Origin: Agarophyton chilense
Lineage: Eukaryota > Rhodophyta > Florideophyceae > Gracilariales > Gracilariaceae
Reading direction: 5' to 3'
Assembly (NCBI GenBank): GCA_030374765.1
Contig: JARGXX010000105.1
Span: 434,001-498,000 of the forward strand
DNA: 64,000 bases
The position numbers were made by a program, and so were the translations under genes. Positions 39,701 to 48,727 of the stretch are shown here, piece after piece. Below the pieces are notes generated by a model. The model was not told where the DNA came from. It saw nothing but the letters and a program-made list of their open reading frames with translations, and made no database searches. Position 1 is the first letter of the stretch. Every line of letters begins with the position of its first letter.

Positions 39701-40531
39701 TATAATCCGAACTCATATCAAATGAATCCTCCCCCTCCAGCGACCGGCTCACCTCTACCACCCGATACAATGTCATCTCAACTTGCTCCGACTGCACAGT
39801 ATATGCAACCCATGGCTCCAGCGCCGCCACCAGTTCCGATGCCCCCCATGCCTGGAGTTGCACCCGTTCCCCAGCCTCTTGGTCATGGGCTCGCCACTCC
39901 TCCGGTGCTGGGCGCAAATCCTGTCACGGATCCAGCCTCTGCATTACCGCCTCCGCCACCACCACCACCTCCAGTAGCAGACGGGAACACACCGCCTCCT
40001 TCGTCATACCATTCAAATGCCATACGCGGCTCTGGCCAAAGTCTTCCTCCGTCTGCCGAGGTGGCCGTATCGGAAACACGTCGTTCGAAACCACTTTCAA
40101 GCTCCGGCACTCCTGCAGGCCCGCCACAACGTTCAGGTTCAACTTCATCATCGCTGTCGGCGCTAGGAATCGGTACTGTACTGCTGGAGAAGGCTGATGT
40201 GTCGAAGATCCCTCCCACTCAACAAGTGATAGTGAAATCATTACGCGGCTCGTACATGTATGCGCGAAGCCTGAGTGAAGTGCCAAGGTACAAAAAGAAA
40301 ATGGACGATGTGAGCAAAAAACTAGGGCGATTGTTGGCAGCCTTAAACAATGGGTTAATTGATGCGCCAGTTGTAGAGTTACTGGTTGTATTAAGCAGAG
40401 CGGTGGAAAAGGGGAACTATGATGAAGCGAGTGTGGTTGTAAGCACGCTGACAAAGAAGCATTGGGATTCAAATTCACAATGGATTCAAGGTTTGAAACG
40501 ATTGATAGAGTGTGTGCTAACTGGTCGTTAG
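36701..40531 (+). CDS. SEC31: SEC31, outer-coat subunit of COPII vesicles
   Basis: Single-exon protein of 1276 residues from the ATG at 36701 (MGVLAELGRLAIGAWSP), which matches the usual SEC31 N-terminus. The first roughly 350 residues are a WD40 propeller (repeats such as GTVRVWDAAK, GTVLFWDLS, GVVNVWDLNQS, LLWDLRHPSQP). A helical rod region (ancestral coatomer element) follows, with KRAVIVGDFKTAVDACLHVGR and AQYLSRTSLS-like segments (about 600-870). A long proline/glutamine-rich linker (about 900-1150) is where SEC23 binds, and the C-terminal 110 residues (ADVSKIPPTQQVIVKSLRG onward) form the SRA-like domain. With SEC13 it builds the cage that buds ER-to-Golgi vesicles, the step regulated by RAB1. 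An upstream in-frame ATG at 36461 exists; it would add 80 residues without similarity. Confidence 0.93.
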   Translation: MGVLAELGRLAIGAWSPGGVGGGYIASGSYAGVVDTTFNGNSSLELIAVDIVNEKLSVATEVHVQEKFTSIDWSIPSRSCPAGLIGGGLNDGTVRVWDAAKLIRSKSSDNDSKAVLFGGLSTTKKHSGPVRGLAFNPFHPTRLASGSADGTVLFWDLSNPSAGASVRHPAGQPPAGAAAPKEEVTAVLWNRKVQHILASATSSGVVNVWDLNQSRQVISIRNPRGRLRCSSLAWHPEIATQIVMTCDQDDSTGALLWDLRHPSQPIMTFTHHSSHGIASSSWCTHDSDLLLTSSRDSRTVVVSVSTGEIVSEAPQTANWNFDVKWSSRIPGLYLSSSYDGRITVNSMMTSTTAPSVSSETASALAESFGEAAGGFQAAVPDRSPRASATQRVAYNFAKPPKWFIKPVSVSMAFGGSQVFLSSKDKVGTVTIDSYKESTPLPREECDQLDGILMDLTSDDPTPARQWCERASSVAESPKDKMGWDALSLMFQTDSRRKLISYLGFDLPPMDAGDDITSHVYGLMQSPPLSVPVRPIPSEGTEYQQDKVVDHAEDIATITNGASGMTLTGPAPWEVSESPVDNVNMKSSILDGDDTMTDNEAHSLKANGDTKGKQKANGDHKSFAGNSKEQMDVLIKRAVIVGDFKTAVDACLHVGRPADALVIAHAGGPELWLQTQAEYLSRTSLSAGSKIVGAVAGSKAKMDEYIKEAAEEGKDAWKEALAVLLTYSPAEELSEACTALGQRLFAKKHNGPALFCFICGSNTKMATTAWMRDPIPKSKFVSMMMTYRTKRLMLLVQKVRLLTASVILAQGERDIGPVRSLDEASGSVLCEYGALLAMQGDYSSAVTYLSSIDPGYSCIYGTVEDLHSKASECMAVEDSMSMLSQPASDPYAQHYEAPGSAYGSQFSATSTPYMQQPPTMYAGTQMQPQSTWNSRPPLPSAVAPPPMAGTGGLTGQSFSSPPPPAAPVPGALRPQGIYTTQSTSGERSTFDPSMAYSEAPAYNPNSYQMNPPPPATGSPLPPDTMSSQLAPTAQYMQPMAPAPPPVPMPPMPGVAPVPQPLGHGLATPPVLGANPVTDPASALPPPPPPPPPVADGNTPPPSSYHSNAIRGSGQSLPPSAEVAVSETRRSKPLSSSGTPAGPPQRSGSTSSSLSALGIGTVLLEKADVSKIPPTQQVIVKSLRGSYMYARSLSEVPRYKKKMDDVSKKLGRLLAALNNGLIDAPVVELLVVLSRAVEKGNYDEASVVVSTLTKKHWDSNSQWIQGLKRLIECVLTGR

Positions 40532-40656
40532 TTTAGAACTTCGCGCGAGAGGCTATCTAATATAAACACGGAAGGGATACTAGGTATTGTTTGTTAAAGG
40601 AGTCATGTGCCTATCACTTGGCAAGAGCGAAGACGAGTGAGAACACATGTTTACCC

Positions 40657-41394
40657 TCAGACTTTCATAATATCAGTCTCCTTGTTCTTGAGCATTTGAT
40701 CTACCTGCTTGATGTACTTGTCAGTCAACTTCTGAATGTCATCCTGCATCGTCATGCTTTCATCTTTCCCAAGCTCGCTTTTCTTCTCTAACTTCTTCAA
40801 GGCATCAACGGCATCTCTTCTAATATTGCGGATCGCGACTCGTGCTTCCTCTGCAATTCCCTTTACCTGTTTCGCCAGTTGCTTTCGCCTTTCCTCGGTA
40901 AGTTGGGGAACGGTTAGCCTAATTTTTGTACCATCACTGTTCGGAGTGATTCCGACATCACTCTGAAGAATCGCTCGTTCAACTTCTGAGAGAGAACTTT
41001 TGTCGTAAGGCTCGATTACCAGTGTGGATGTCCCACTTATGGAAACGCTTGCCAGCTGGTTAAGTGGGGTTTCCGCTCCGTAGTAGGAAACCATAACACG
41101 GTCTAAAATGGATGGGTTTGCGCGACCTGTTCGAACAGTATTAAAGTTAGACTGAAGAGATTCCATGGTCTTTTTCATGCGTTCCTCTGACTTTGTAGCG
41201 GTTTCATTCTTGGTCAGCTCGCATCGAATTTGGGAAGTGTAAATCCTTGAGCGATTTGAGAGCGGGAGTCGAAATTCCGGTGGACGGGAAAATGTATGAA
41301 TGATAGGATTAGGGCGCGCGGGAGGGGAAAGGGGAAGACCGGCGAAGCAAAGAGCCATTTTTGAAACTGAGATACCAGCAAACTCTGAGTCCAT
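40657..41394 (-). CDS. RRF: Ribosome recycling factor, organellar (probably plastid)
   Basis: Single-exon protein of 245 residues from the ATG at 41394. The last 185 residues are a complete RRF: MKKTMESLQSNFNTVRTGRA, DRVMVSYYGAETPLNQLASV, LVIEPYDKSSLSEVERAI, GTKIRLTVPQLTEERRKQLA and the C-terminal ARVAIRNIRRDAVDALKK helix. RRF with EF-G splits the ribosome after termination. The first 60 residues are basic, Ser/Pro-rich and lack similarity, a transit peptide. A second in-frame ATG at 41358 gives MALCFAGLPLSPPARP, with the N-terminal Phe common in red algal plastid transit peptides, and may be the true start. It lies tail to tail with SEC31, 125 bases apart. Confidence 0.92.
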   Translation of the reverse strand: MDSEFAGISVSKMALCFAGLPLSPPARPNPIIHTFSRPPEFRLPLSNRSRIYTSQIRCELTKNETATKSEERMKKTMESLQSNFNTVRTGRANPSILDRVMVSYYGAETPLNQLASVSISGTSTLVIEPYDKSSLSEVERAILQSDVGITPNSDGTKIRLTVPQLTEERRKQLAKQVKGIAEEARVAIRNIRRDAVDALKKLEKKSELGKDESMTMQDDIQKLTDKYIKQVDQMLKNKETDIMKV

Positions 41395-42413
41395 TGCGAT
41401 TGTTTCCAAAAAAGTGGATGTTGAGAAGAGTTTCGCGGACTTCCGTCTGAGTCCGCTCCAGCTAGCTTCACGTTTGTTTCAAAGTGCGTTGTGTGATGAA
41501 CTCCGTGAGCCTCGCCGCGAATCTGCACCAGCCGAGTGCGAATGATTACTCCTGAAAATTATTGTCTCGGATAGCAGATTGAGCCCTGGGAGTGGAGACG
41601 CGGGAGCGGGAAGAAATAACCTTGGGTTTGTGAGCAAGAGGTGAGAGAGATTGCAATCGAGATCCGACACAAGTGCAATATTGCAGAACAGCCACATCAG
41701 TACTGTAAGTAGTGTAAGGAAGGGTCATCTCGGCGAGAACTCTTCATCCTCTCTTCAAGGAATTGATAGCCCTACCAATTTTGCAGGCTTGTACTGTGCA
41801 GTGTATGTAGTGCCTATCAAGCTCTCCCGTTCTCCTAAGAAACAATAACAGCTTTATGATAGCTCAAGCTGCTAGCGCGGGATCCCAACAGCCTAGCAGT
41901 ACTTCTTCAATATCATATCCAGTACGCTTAAGTCCATAACCGAGCTACATTCTCTTGGCTACAACACAGCATCAGGTCTGCCAGGTATTGTTTGAACCTT
42001 GAGTACCCGCCACCCTTCAATTCTGTATCCAACGGCTCAACACCTGGCTCAGTGGAGCGGGAATGTTTTAGAGCAATTAATACGAAGGGGGAATTGCATT
42101 CAAACAGCTGTCCTTGTTACGGTCCTTCTGCTCTACCCGCACGCGAAGAACTCTCTACAACTGCAAGGGATCGGTGACACTGTTAAGAAACATTTGCAGC
42201 GTCAATTCGAGCAGGAGAATGTAAAGGATTCTTCTAATCACTTCAGCTACGAGCAGGCAACAAATATACATGGCAATATCTTTGAGGATTCGGAGTCACA
42301 CTAAAACCTGAGCTCGGGACAAAAGCGATGCAAATTCAGCTGCTCGTTCGCCTGTTGAAGGCAATAAACGGGCGTCTTGTCGTTCAGTGCGACTATATAT
42401 GCCCAATGAATGT
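41395..42413. other. Intergenic region between RRF and the 810-residue orphan
   Basis: About 1 kb between two minus-strand genes, promoter of RRF and 3' UTR of the orphan. Short frames at 41999-42304 show no family resemblance. Confidence 0.5.
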
Positions 42414-44846
42414 TCAAAGTGAGGGTTTACGGACAATTATCTTTCCTTGCTTGTCAATGGAATGCACTTGAATATCGTCGGCCAAATCCTCCTTCACACG
42501 AAGGATGGTTCCAGCGTCAGAAGCATTGAAGAAGACGCTCTGTTGATCCGAAGTCAAAGCACTGGCGAATGGTTCAGCGCGTATAAGTGCGTTGCGTGAG
42601 GCAGCCTCTGCCATTGAAGTCGGACGACATTCGTGCGATACCTCCGCACGATTGTGTGTGTGACGATATGTCTTTCTAAAGGGGTAGTTTGTTCTTGTTT
42701 GGAAGCCAAAATTAAGCGCCACCGTCGTGTTTCCAGGGGAAGAATAAACCCCTTGATCCGAATAATGGGAGGAATATCTTCGAGTATTGGTTGCAGTTCC
42801 ATATGCCACGTGACCTAGTGCTTCGGAAGATTCTGTTAGGATTTGTGTTTGTTGTGAGAAGTTAGCGGTGTCAAAATGCCACACTGCTGTCGGGGCACGT
42901 CGCTCATCATACTCTGACATGTTGAGATATGTGCGCCGTTGAAAATTAGCCGACAGTGGCGTCCGAACTTTAGCAAAGTATTTCTGGAGATCGGATATCC
43001 ATGCGGAAGAAGTTGATGATGAGCTAGAGATATCTAGATGTTCAGGCTCAATATACAGGTTGATGAGATATGGAGATTGTTGATCAGAGGCGAGGTCATG
43101 TAAGGAGTCCGACGAGTGTGGGTGCCATTGATCTAATGTACAAGAAATCTGGTCAGAAATCCTGGCGGCTTCCAATAGCGACTTGTCTCTCGGAACGACT
43201 GGCAACCGAAAATTATTGCTGATGAGAGACATGAACTCCTTATCGAAAAACAAGGCGCTCAGGAGCATAGAAGGCCGATGCACTCTCGTTGTGCTGGGTG
43301 TTGGAGTCGAAACGTCTGGCACCCCCACGATTTCGAACGCCGAGTCGTGCGTTTGTCGTCCTGAGAGTTGGGAAGAGGAGTGAATAAGTTGTGCGAGCTC
43401 CGATGGAGAGAGCCTACGATCAAGTGGGTACAAACCATTCAGCGAGTCTTTGATAATTGACCTCGAAGTAGAGGTTTGTGGGACCTCATAGAATAGATTC
43501 TCTGGTGCGCGTGAAACTGAAGCGATGTCACGTCGTTCTATACGTGACCCAGAGGAGTTAGTCTGAGAGAGAAAGCCCTCTTGATGCGATGCCAAAGCAT
43601 CCTGGACGCGCCACCGCCCCGAGTTTATAGATTGAGCAATATCTGCAGTAAATCTTAAGAGGAGTTGCAATTCAGGACGAAGACGCGGCGAAACGGAGCT
43701 GATGAGGCCATCTTCGAGTGCTGTTTGTACTCCGGAATCACTCCCCTTGGAAGTCACCGGTGCGTGATGCGCGGGACGCGTTTGATTCTTCGAAGAACGA
43801 AAAGAAAATGTCTTTTCTACCACTGGGAGTGCTGTGGTAGAGATAATTGATGTATCAGAAGGGTCTTTGACCATTTCAGAGTGACCCATTCGGTGCTGCT
43901 GAGACCCAGATCTCCCGACTGTATCCAATGGCAAGTTCGTCGACTGGTCCTCCCCTTCATGTTTGACAATATGAGTGGCAAAGGGATCAGACTGTGGAGT
44001 CAACGCTACTTTTTCATAGTAGATTTCTGGATATTCTGTGCTTTGACTAGGTTGATGAGCCTCGTAGCAATGAGAGTGCTGGGTCGTGGACTCAGTCTTT
44101 GAGCCAGTTGATGAATGACTGTCATCTGTTGGAGGCTGGGTGAGAGGTTGCGAAGGTGAGAACGGTTCAATGCTCGTATTTCCCTTTGTGTTTTTCGGAA
44201 TAGTTTGAGTGTAAGGCATGGGGGCTAAATCAGAATCCCGAAGCTGTGAGGATTGGCGTTGGGCTCGATCTCCACCCATAACGACAGCAACGCCCTTAGC
44301 GGTTTGTTCCACTACAGCATCTGATGCTTTCCTTTCCGAAGTGTGAAACACAAATGATGGTGGTGCTGGCGCTGTTGGAATGGTCCGTTGTTCTGCACTT
44401 GAGTTCTCTTCCGACGGACCTGATGAGTCTTGGCCAAAGGCTGTCGGTTCTTGGCAGGCTTCTTGACGGATTTCGGCTCGAGCAGTATAATGCAGGATGG
44501 GCACGGAACCCGCCGATGGTCGAGGAAGCAGGGAAGAGCAAGTCTTTGTGGGAGCATCATTTTGATGCCGTTCGGGGCGCAGGGATAGATGTTCTGCAGA
44601 CTGATCGCCAGTGAGCTCTTTGGACAGAATAGCCGCTTTCAGGTGCTGAAGACGATGTGTAAGACTCTGTCGCAGCAGGCGTCGACGTTCGGTGATAAGA
44701 GCAGAGACACGCGCAGAGAACAGCTCATCATCTGAGTGATGAAGGAGGGAAGAGTGTCCTGTAGAAGCCCGCTGGTCCGAGGGGCGGGAGCGTTGGACGT
44801 TACCTCGTTCCAGAGAACTTGGAGGACGGTTTGACGACGATGCCAT
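42414..44846 (-). CDS. Orphan 810-residue Ser/Thr/Gln-rich protein
   Basis: A single uninterrupted frame of 810 codons with an ATG at 44846, far too long for chance in DNA of this composition. I do not recognise a family. The N-terminal part is hydrophilic and probably disordered except for an amphipathic basic helix (about 45-75, ALITERRRLLRQSLTHRLQHL). The middle is rich in Ser, Gln, Thr and His. The region from about 370 to 640 has hydrophobic patches (RPELQLLLRFTADIAQSI, MLLSALFFDKEFMSLISNNF) that may be folded. The last 100 residues (RAEPFASALTSDQQSVFFNA and DDIQVHSIDKQGKIIVRKPS) look like beta strands. No membrane segment or signal peptide. It could be a scaffold or nuclear factor; no function is claimed. 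Confidence 0.75.
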   Translation of the reverse strand: MASSSNRPPSSLERGNVQRSRPSDQRASTGHSSLLHHSDDELFSARVSALITERRRLLRQSLTHRLQHLKAAILSKELTGDQSAEHLSLRPERHQNDAPTKTCSSLLPRPSAGSVPILHYTARAEIRQEACQEPTAFGQDSSGPSEENSSAEQRTIPTAPAPPSFVFHTSERKASDAVVEQTAKGVAVVMGGDRAQRQSSQLRDSDLAPMPYTQTIPKNTKGNTSIEPFSPSQPLTQPPTDDSHSSTGSKTESTTQHSHCYEAHQPSQSTEYPEIYYEKVALTPQSDPFATHIVKHEGEDQSTNLPLDTVGRSGSQQHRMGHSEMVKDPSDTSIISTTALPVVEKTFSFRSSKNQTRPAHHAPVTSKGSDSGVQTALEDGLISSVSPRLRPELQLLLRFTADIAQSINSGRWRVQDALASHQEGFLSQTNSSGSRIERRDIASVSRAPENLFYEVPQTSTSRSIIKDSLNGLYPLDRRLSPSELAQLIHSSSQLSGRQTHDSAFEIVGVPDVSTPTPSTTRVHRPSMLLSALFFDKEFMSLISNNFRLPVVPRDKSLLEAARISDQISCTLDQWHPHSSDSLHDLASDQQSPYLINLYIEPEHLDISSSSSTSSAWISDLQKYFAKVRTPLSANFQRRTYLNMSEYDERRAPTAVWHFDTANFSQQTQILTESSEALGHVAYGTATNTRRYSSHYSDQGVYSSPGNTTVALNFGFQTRTNYPFRKTYRHTHNRAEVSHECRPTSMAEAASRNALIRAEPFASALTSDQQSVFFNASDAGTILRVKEDLADDIQVHSIDKQGKIIVRKPSL

Positions 44847-47081
44847 CCATGCTAGCTGGCTTTGGATTGGGGACGCAGAGGCGATCCAGGCGACTCGTGC
44901 TCGTGGGATGAGGGCTGGTGTTTTTTTGGCGGTAGTAAGCTACAAAAAGGGGAGGTCAGGATCAGAACTGAGCAAAGATTGTGCTATTAAGGCGATCAAT
45001 GGCTTTTTGAACCACTGGGGGAACTCGAACTGCACACTGTACTGCGTTGATCCATGGCTTTTGGGCCCGACAATTTGGGCCTGTTGACGCGTGCCTCATG
45101 CGCAGACTGCCTTGCGAAGTGCAAATGGCGGCGGTTGCGCTTTTTTGTCGCCATCTCGTGACCATCATGGCTCGTGATTAAGGTCTGTCTTTGAGACGCG
45201 TGGGAACTTGCTAATGGGAGATCTCCGACGCGTGCTCGTCAACTGAGGCCCGCCTGACCACAACTAGCCAATCACACAGCATGATGAACCATCCAGACAA
45301 GCTTCCCATTCCGTGACATCATTGTTTTCCTCTTTTTGCGCAACGAGCATTCGACAACGACTTTGCTCTACGCCCACGTCGTACCTTCGTACCCTTCGTC
45401 TCGTATTTCAGGCAACAGGTGGAAGTCCAACATTTTCGTCGAGCGGGCGGGCATCAGAGAACCGGAGCAATGGACCAGACACTGCAGTGCATGTCATACG
45501 ATCCGCCTCTCTTCTGCGCGGAAGAAACAGAATCGCATCGTTTCAACTTGAGTCGTCCGATGCCCAAGATAGTGAGTAAGGGTTATGGATAACTCTCATT
45601 TCACATTCGAAGGTAAAAGATTGTTCTGTATGCCTTCCGACTTCAAAGGCGTAAATATAACAAAGACAAACATTTTCATAATCGAGGATATGTACTAGAC
45701 GCTGTAAGCGAACGTGAGATGACCATCCGATAATCATGTGGTCGAGATCATCCATAATCACAACCGAGCTCGACAGCAGGTCCAGTACTTTTTTCTACGA
45801 TTAAAACAGCCCTATCATACAAAGCGACACGATCGTAGTTGGCAACCTTCGGATTAGTAGATCACCACGTCCGAAAACGCAGTCTACAACTATCCGCGAT
45901 GAAAATAAACCAAATGAAAGAACCCAAAGTTTCAAACTCGTTGCACAATCTGCTGATATCATCACTTTGATCACTCTCAGTTATTCCCCACAGTGAACAA
46001 GTGGGAAGCATCGAGAGCTCTAGCGAAGATTGTTGTCAGGCTCAGGTCTAACTGTCGGCCAGTTCCACACGGGTGTTCGATCTGGCTCTGAGCTACGGAG
46101 ACCGCTCCAATCCCAACTGCAATGTTGTCCAAACGCACCGAAAGTTCGGGTGCGCTCAAACTGGGCTCGTGATTTCAGAACTCCGGTCAAGCGTCTTTCG
46201 CGAAGCTTTGACTGTCTTGAGACACTGTCGTTATTTGCGCGTCGTCAATTGCTCCTCCAACCCTCGCCCACAAATCGCAGCTACGAAGCGCAGTAGCATT
46301 AGGATTTCGTTGGGTGGCACAATCCAGCGATTCGGCGCAAAATGGACTGGAACAGCGAGACTTGAGCCCGCACTTAATTATTAAAACCTTACCCTGCTCT
46401 TCGTGATGTTGAGGGTTAACGCTTTTGAGACTTTCCGTTTGGGAGTAATTAAGAGATATCCTTGACTTGAAAGGAGAGGCTGTGTCAAACAAAAGACTTT
46501 AGACGCCGCTACACAACGTGAGTAAGGGCGTGAAAAGCAGCAGTGATCAGGCTGTGCTTTGCCGTTGATAAAACCGTGTGCAGAGTCAGAAAGGCATTGG
46601 GCTTCAGAAGACGTTTGGGGGCCAGCGAGCCGTTATAGATTACAGACACTTGAAAAGAGCTCAACGTGGCAAGTGTAGGTGGGTGGATATGTGGACATTT
46701 GGGCACAAGTTTCGAAGAGATGCAGGTTTGGCTCGCAAGAGATGGCAAACCTTAATAGTACAACAGCCATCAATGATTTCACTGCTGTGAACAGCTACGA
46801 ATGAGCCGCGCACACTTTGAACGATCTCATTCTCAAGTGGTTTTCGACAAACCCGTTCTTAGACGGCACGAGAGCGACAGGCGCTTTTCCTGACAGGCAC
46901 GTGTGATGATCGGATTCGTACATGGAGCAATGAGCTCATCTGACAGGCCGCCTTGTGACGCAGTTGGCCCAAAGCGGGCGAGTGTAGGATTCTTTGGGGC
47001 TTGGACCTGCTCCGTGAGGCTGTACGATTTTTATACATATGCGGCAGTCACTACGTTTAGTGGCACTGATGTTGACAATGT
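44847..47081. other. Gene-poor stretch of 2.2 kb
   Basis: Only short frames. One at 45313-45579 on the plus strand (88 codons from a GTG; Arg/Ser-rich beginning that could pass for a presequence) follows a C/T-rich stretch and might belong to a spliced gene, but no homology was recognised. It separates the orphan gene from the globin gene. Confidence 0.4.
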
Positions 47082-47687
47082 CTATACCTGGCCCTCAGTA
47101 TGCTTTCCATAGTAGCCAACTGTCCTCATCCCGTTGACAAGGTGCTTTCCAAAAACAATGTACCATGCCATATGTCGAAAGTAGCGCATGAGCAGCACCT
47201 GAAGCTGCTGTTCCTCAACGACGGAGTTTACGGCCGCACTCATATGTTGCAACCATCGCTCTGCAGCGCGGCCGTCCACAGCGTACGGGCCATGTCGTCC
47301 AAGAATAGCAGTATGACCCTTGCGTTGGCTGTACAAAGGCGGTCCACCGAATTCCTGCGCCAAGAACTCACGCTGATTTCTCACGGCGGCCTCGCGTGTT
47401 GTATTTGCAAACAAGCGACGAAACCAGAGTTCATCGTCGTACACGCCGTCGTAGAATGCTTGTGACAGAGCGCATATTGTGTCCCATCCGAGTGTTTGGT
47501 ACAGATTTGCGGCGCGGGCTTCTTCAACGGCGCTGTACGGCACGCCGCTTTGCTGAGCCGCTTGGTCGCGAAGTTTTTGCATGGACTGTGCGGTGCAAGA
47601 CAAGGGTAACGAACAAGATGTGCTTTGGAGCGCTTGGGCGGTGTGCGGGTTGGTAGAGTAACAGAACGGCGCAGACGTGAGGGGCAT
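47082..47687 (-). CDS. Truncated hemoglobin, group II-like, with N-terminal extension
   Basis: Single-exon protein of 201 residues from the ATG at 47687. The globin core (about 60-160) fits group II truncated hemoglobins: LYQTLGWDTICALSQAFYDG contains the B10 Tyr; REFLAQEFGGPPLYSQRKGH precedes the F helix; the proximal F8 His is in GRHGPYAV; and the group-II Trp at G8 is in ERWLQHM. Such proteins bind O2, NO or CO and act in detoxification or sensing. The 35-40 residues upstream of MQKLRDQAAQQSG are Ser/Thr/Pro-rich without acidic residues and could be an organelle presequence; a second ATG at 47582 would give a short cytosolic form. The C-terminus carries about 30 residues beyond the usual end of the fold (RYFRHMAWYIVFGKHLVNGM). 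Confidence 0.85.
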   Translation of the reverse strand: MPLTSAPFCYSTNPHTAQALQSTSCSLPLSCTAQSMQKLRDQAAQQSGVPYSAVEEARAANLYQTLGWDTICALSQAFYDGVYDDELWFRRLFANTTREAAVRNQREFLAQEFGGPPLYSQRKGHTAILGRHGPYAVDGRAAERWLQHMSAAVNSVVEEQQLQVLLMRYFRHMAWYIVFGKHLVNGMRTVGYYGKHTEGQV

Positions 47688-47877
47688 GAGAACAAACGGC
47701 GTCGTTGTATAAGATACGGTGGCACGCAAGCGGGGCAAGCTGTTGCGCAATGCGATTCGCTATGAAAGCGCATGGAAGGAGCAAATGCTGCAAACGGATG
47801 GTAGAACAGTGCTGTATAAGGTTGGAACAAACAAAAAAAAAAGTGATAAATACTAAAGTGCACACACAAGTACATTA

Positions 47878-48348
47878 CTACAAAGGGAGGGCATTGCCAA
47901 AGGCTAAAGACGTAGATTGCAACCAGTACACCAGCATAGCGACGATATACAAGGGAACAGCAGCAGAGAGCGAAAGCAGAAGCCAAGCCCTCAAGGTGGG
48001 CTCGCCCGTGTGGCGGTCAACCAGAGGAACTCCAGTGAGCATAGAAAGCGACAAGAACTGGGAGCAAATTTCGCCCCATTGCTTTTCCTTGTGGCCCAAC
48101 ATTTGCATGCGCTCCCTCAGCATGGCCATGTCGGCGTCCACCACGCCACTGAGGCGGGTGGAGATGAACTCGCTCTCGGCGGCGAGGCGATCGCGCTCTT
48201 CCTTCCACGACACGTCGTGCGGGTGCAGCGTCATGGCGGCGGTGCGCGCGCGCGCGCGGCGCGCACAGCGCAGCGGCGCGCGCAGACGCGAGGCAGACAC
48301 TGGCGCGACGGGGGCGAAGGCGGCGCGGCCGACAGCACGGGAGTTCAT
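47878..48348 (-). CDS. Small probable plastid membrane protein of unknown function
   Basis: An intronless 156-codon frame with ATG at 48348. The first 38 residues (MNSRAVGRAAFAPVAPVSAS onward) are rich in Arg, Ala and Ser with no acidic residue and contain an early Phe, as in red algal transit peptides. The middle (about 45-95) is a charged helix, WKEERDRLAAESEFISTRLS, and residues 118-145 form one strong transmembrane helix (AWLLLSLSAAVPLYIVAMLVYWLQ). I do not recognise a family. It is divergent from the rhomboid-like gene with a 380-base spacer carrying a 13-base repeat, and follows the globin gene on the same strand with about 190 bases between. Confidence 0.65.
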   Translation of the reverse strand: MNSRAVGRAAFAPVAPVSASRLRAPLRCARRARARTAAMTLHPHDVSWKEERDRLAAESEFISTRLSGVVDADMAMLRERMQMLGHKEKQWGEICSQFLSLSMLTGVPLVDRHTGEPTLRAWLLLSLSAAVPLYIVAMLVYWLQSTSLAFGNALPL

Positions 48349-48390
48349 AGTGCGAGGTGGAGCAAAGCGGAGCGAAACGAAGCGTACGAA

Positions 48391-48442
48391 GCGAAAGCTC
48401 GAAGCGAAAGCTCGAAGCGAAAGCTCGAAGCGAAAGCTCGAA
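48391..48442 (+). repeat. 13-base tandem repeat GCGAAAGCTCGAA, four copies
   Basis: Four perfect copies of GCGAAAGCTCGAA followed by a degenerate fifth. It lies in the divergent promoter between the small membrane protein gene and the rhomboid-like gene, about 45 bases upstream of the former's ATG on its strand. Confidence 0.9.
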
Positions 48443-48485
48443 GCGACAGGTCAAAGCGAAAGGCAATGCGGACGGACAGGGTGCG

Positions 48486-48492
48486 TATAAAT
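48486..48492 (+). promoter_or_regulatory. TATA-like box upstream of the rhomboid-like gene
   Basis: TATAAAT, which overlaps the first possible ATG of the long open frame (48491). A transcript starting about 30 bases downstream would exclude that ATG and favour the ATG at 48728 as the start. Confidence 0.5.
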
Positions 48493-48727
48493 GGTGTGCA
48501 TGCCGATTGGTCACGTCGAGATATTGTGCGACACGGCGCCAGCGCCGCCAAAACGCGCCAATGGCAGCGCGCACGGCCGTGAAACAATCGCAAAAATCGG
48601 CTGCTGCGCGCCTCGGCGCCACTGCACAGGCGGGGCAGACGAACGCGATGCGCACGAGAATGCGAATGGGTGTGCGCTCGGATTGTTTTCGTTCGCCGCG
48701 CTGGGGGGCGCCGCTCATCTCACCTTG

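Noticed and set aside
45019-45040. GAACTCGAAC-like sequence resembling the T-loop of a minus-strand tRNA
   Set aside because: No complementary T stem and no acceptor, D or anticodon stem at the right distances.
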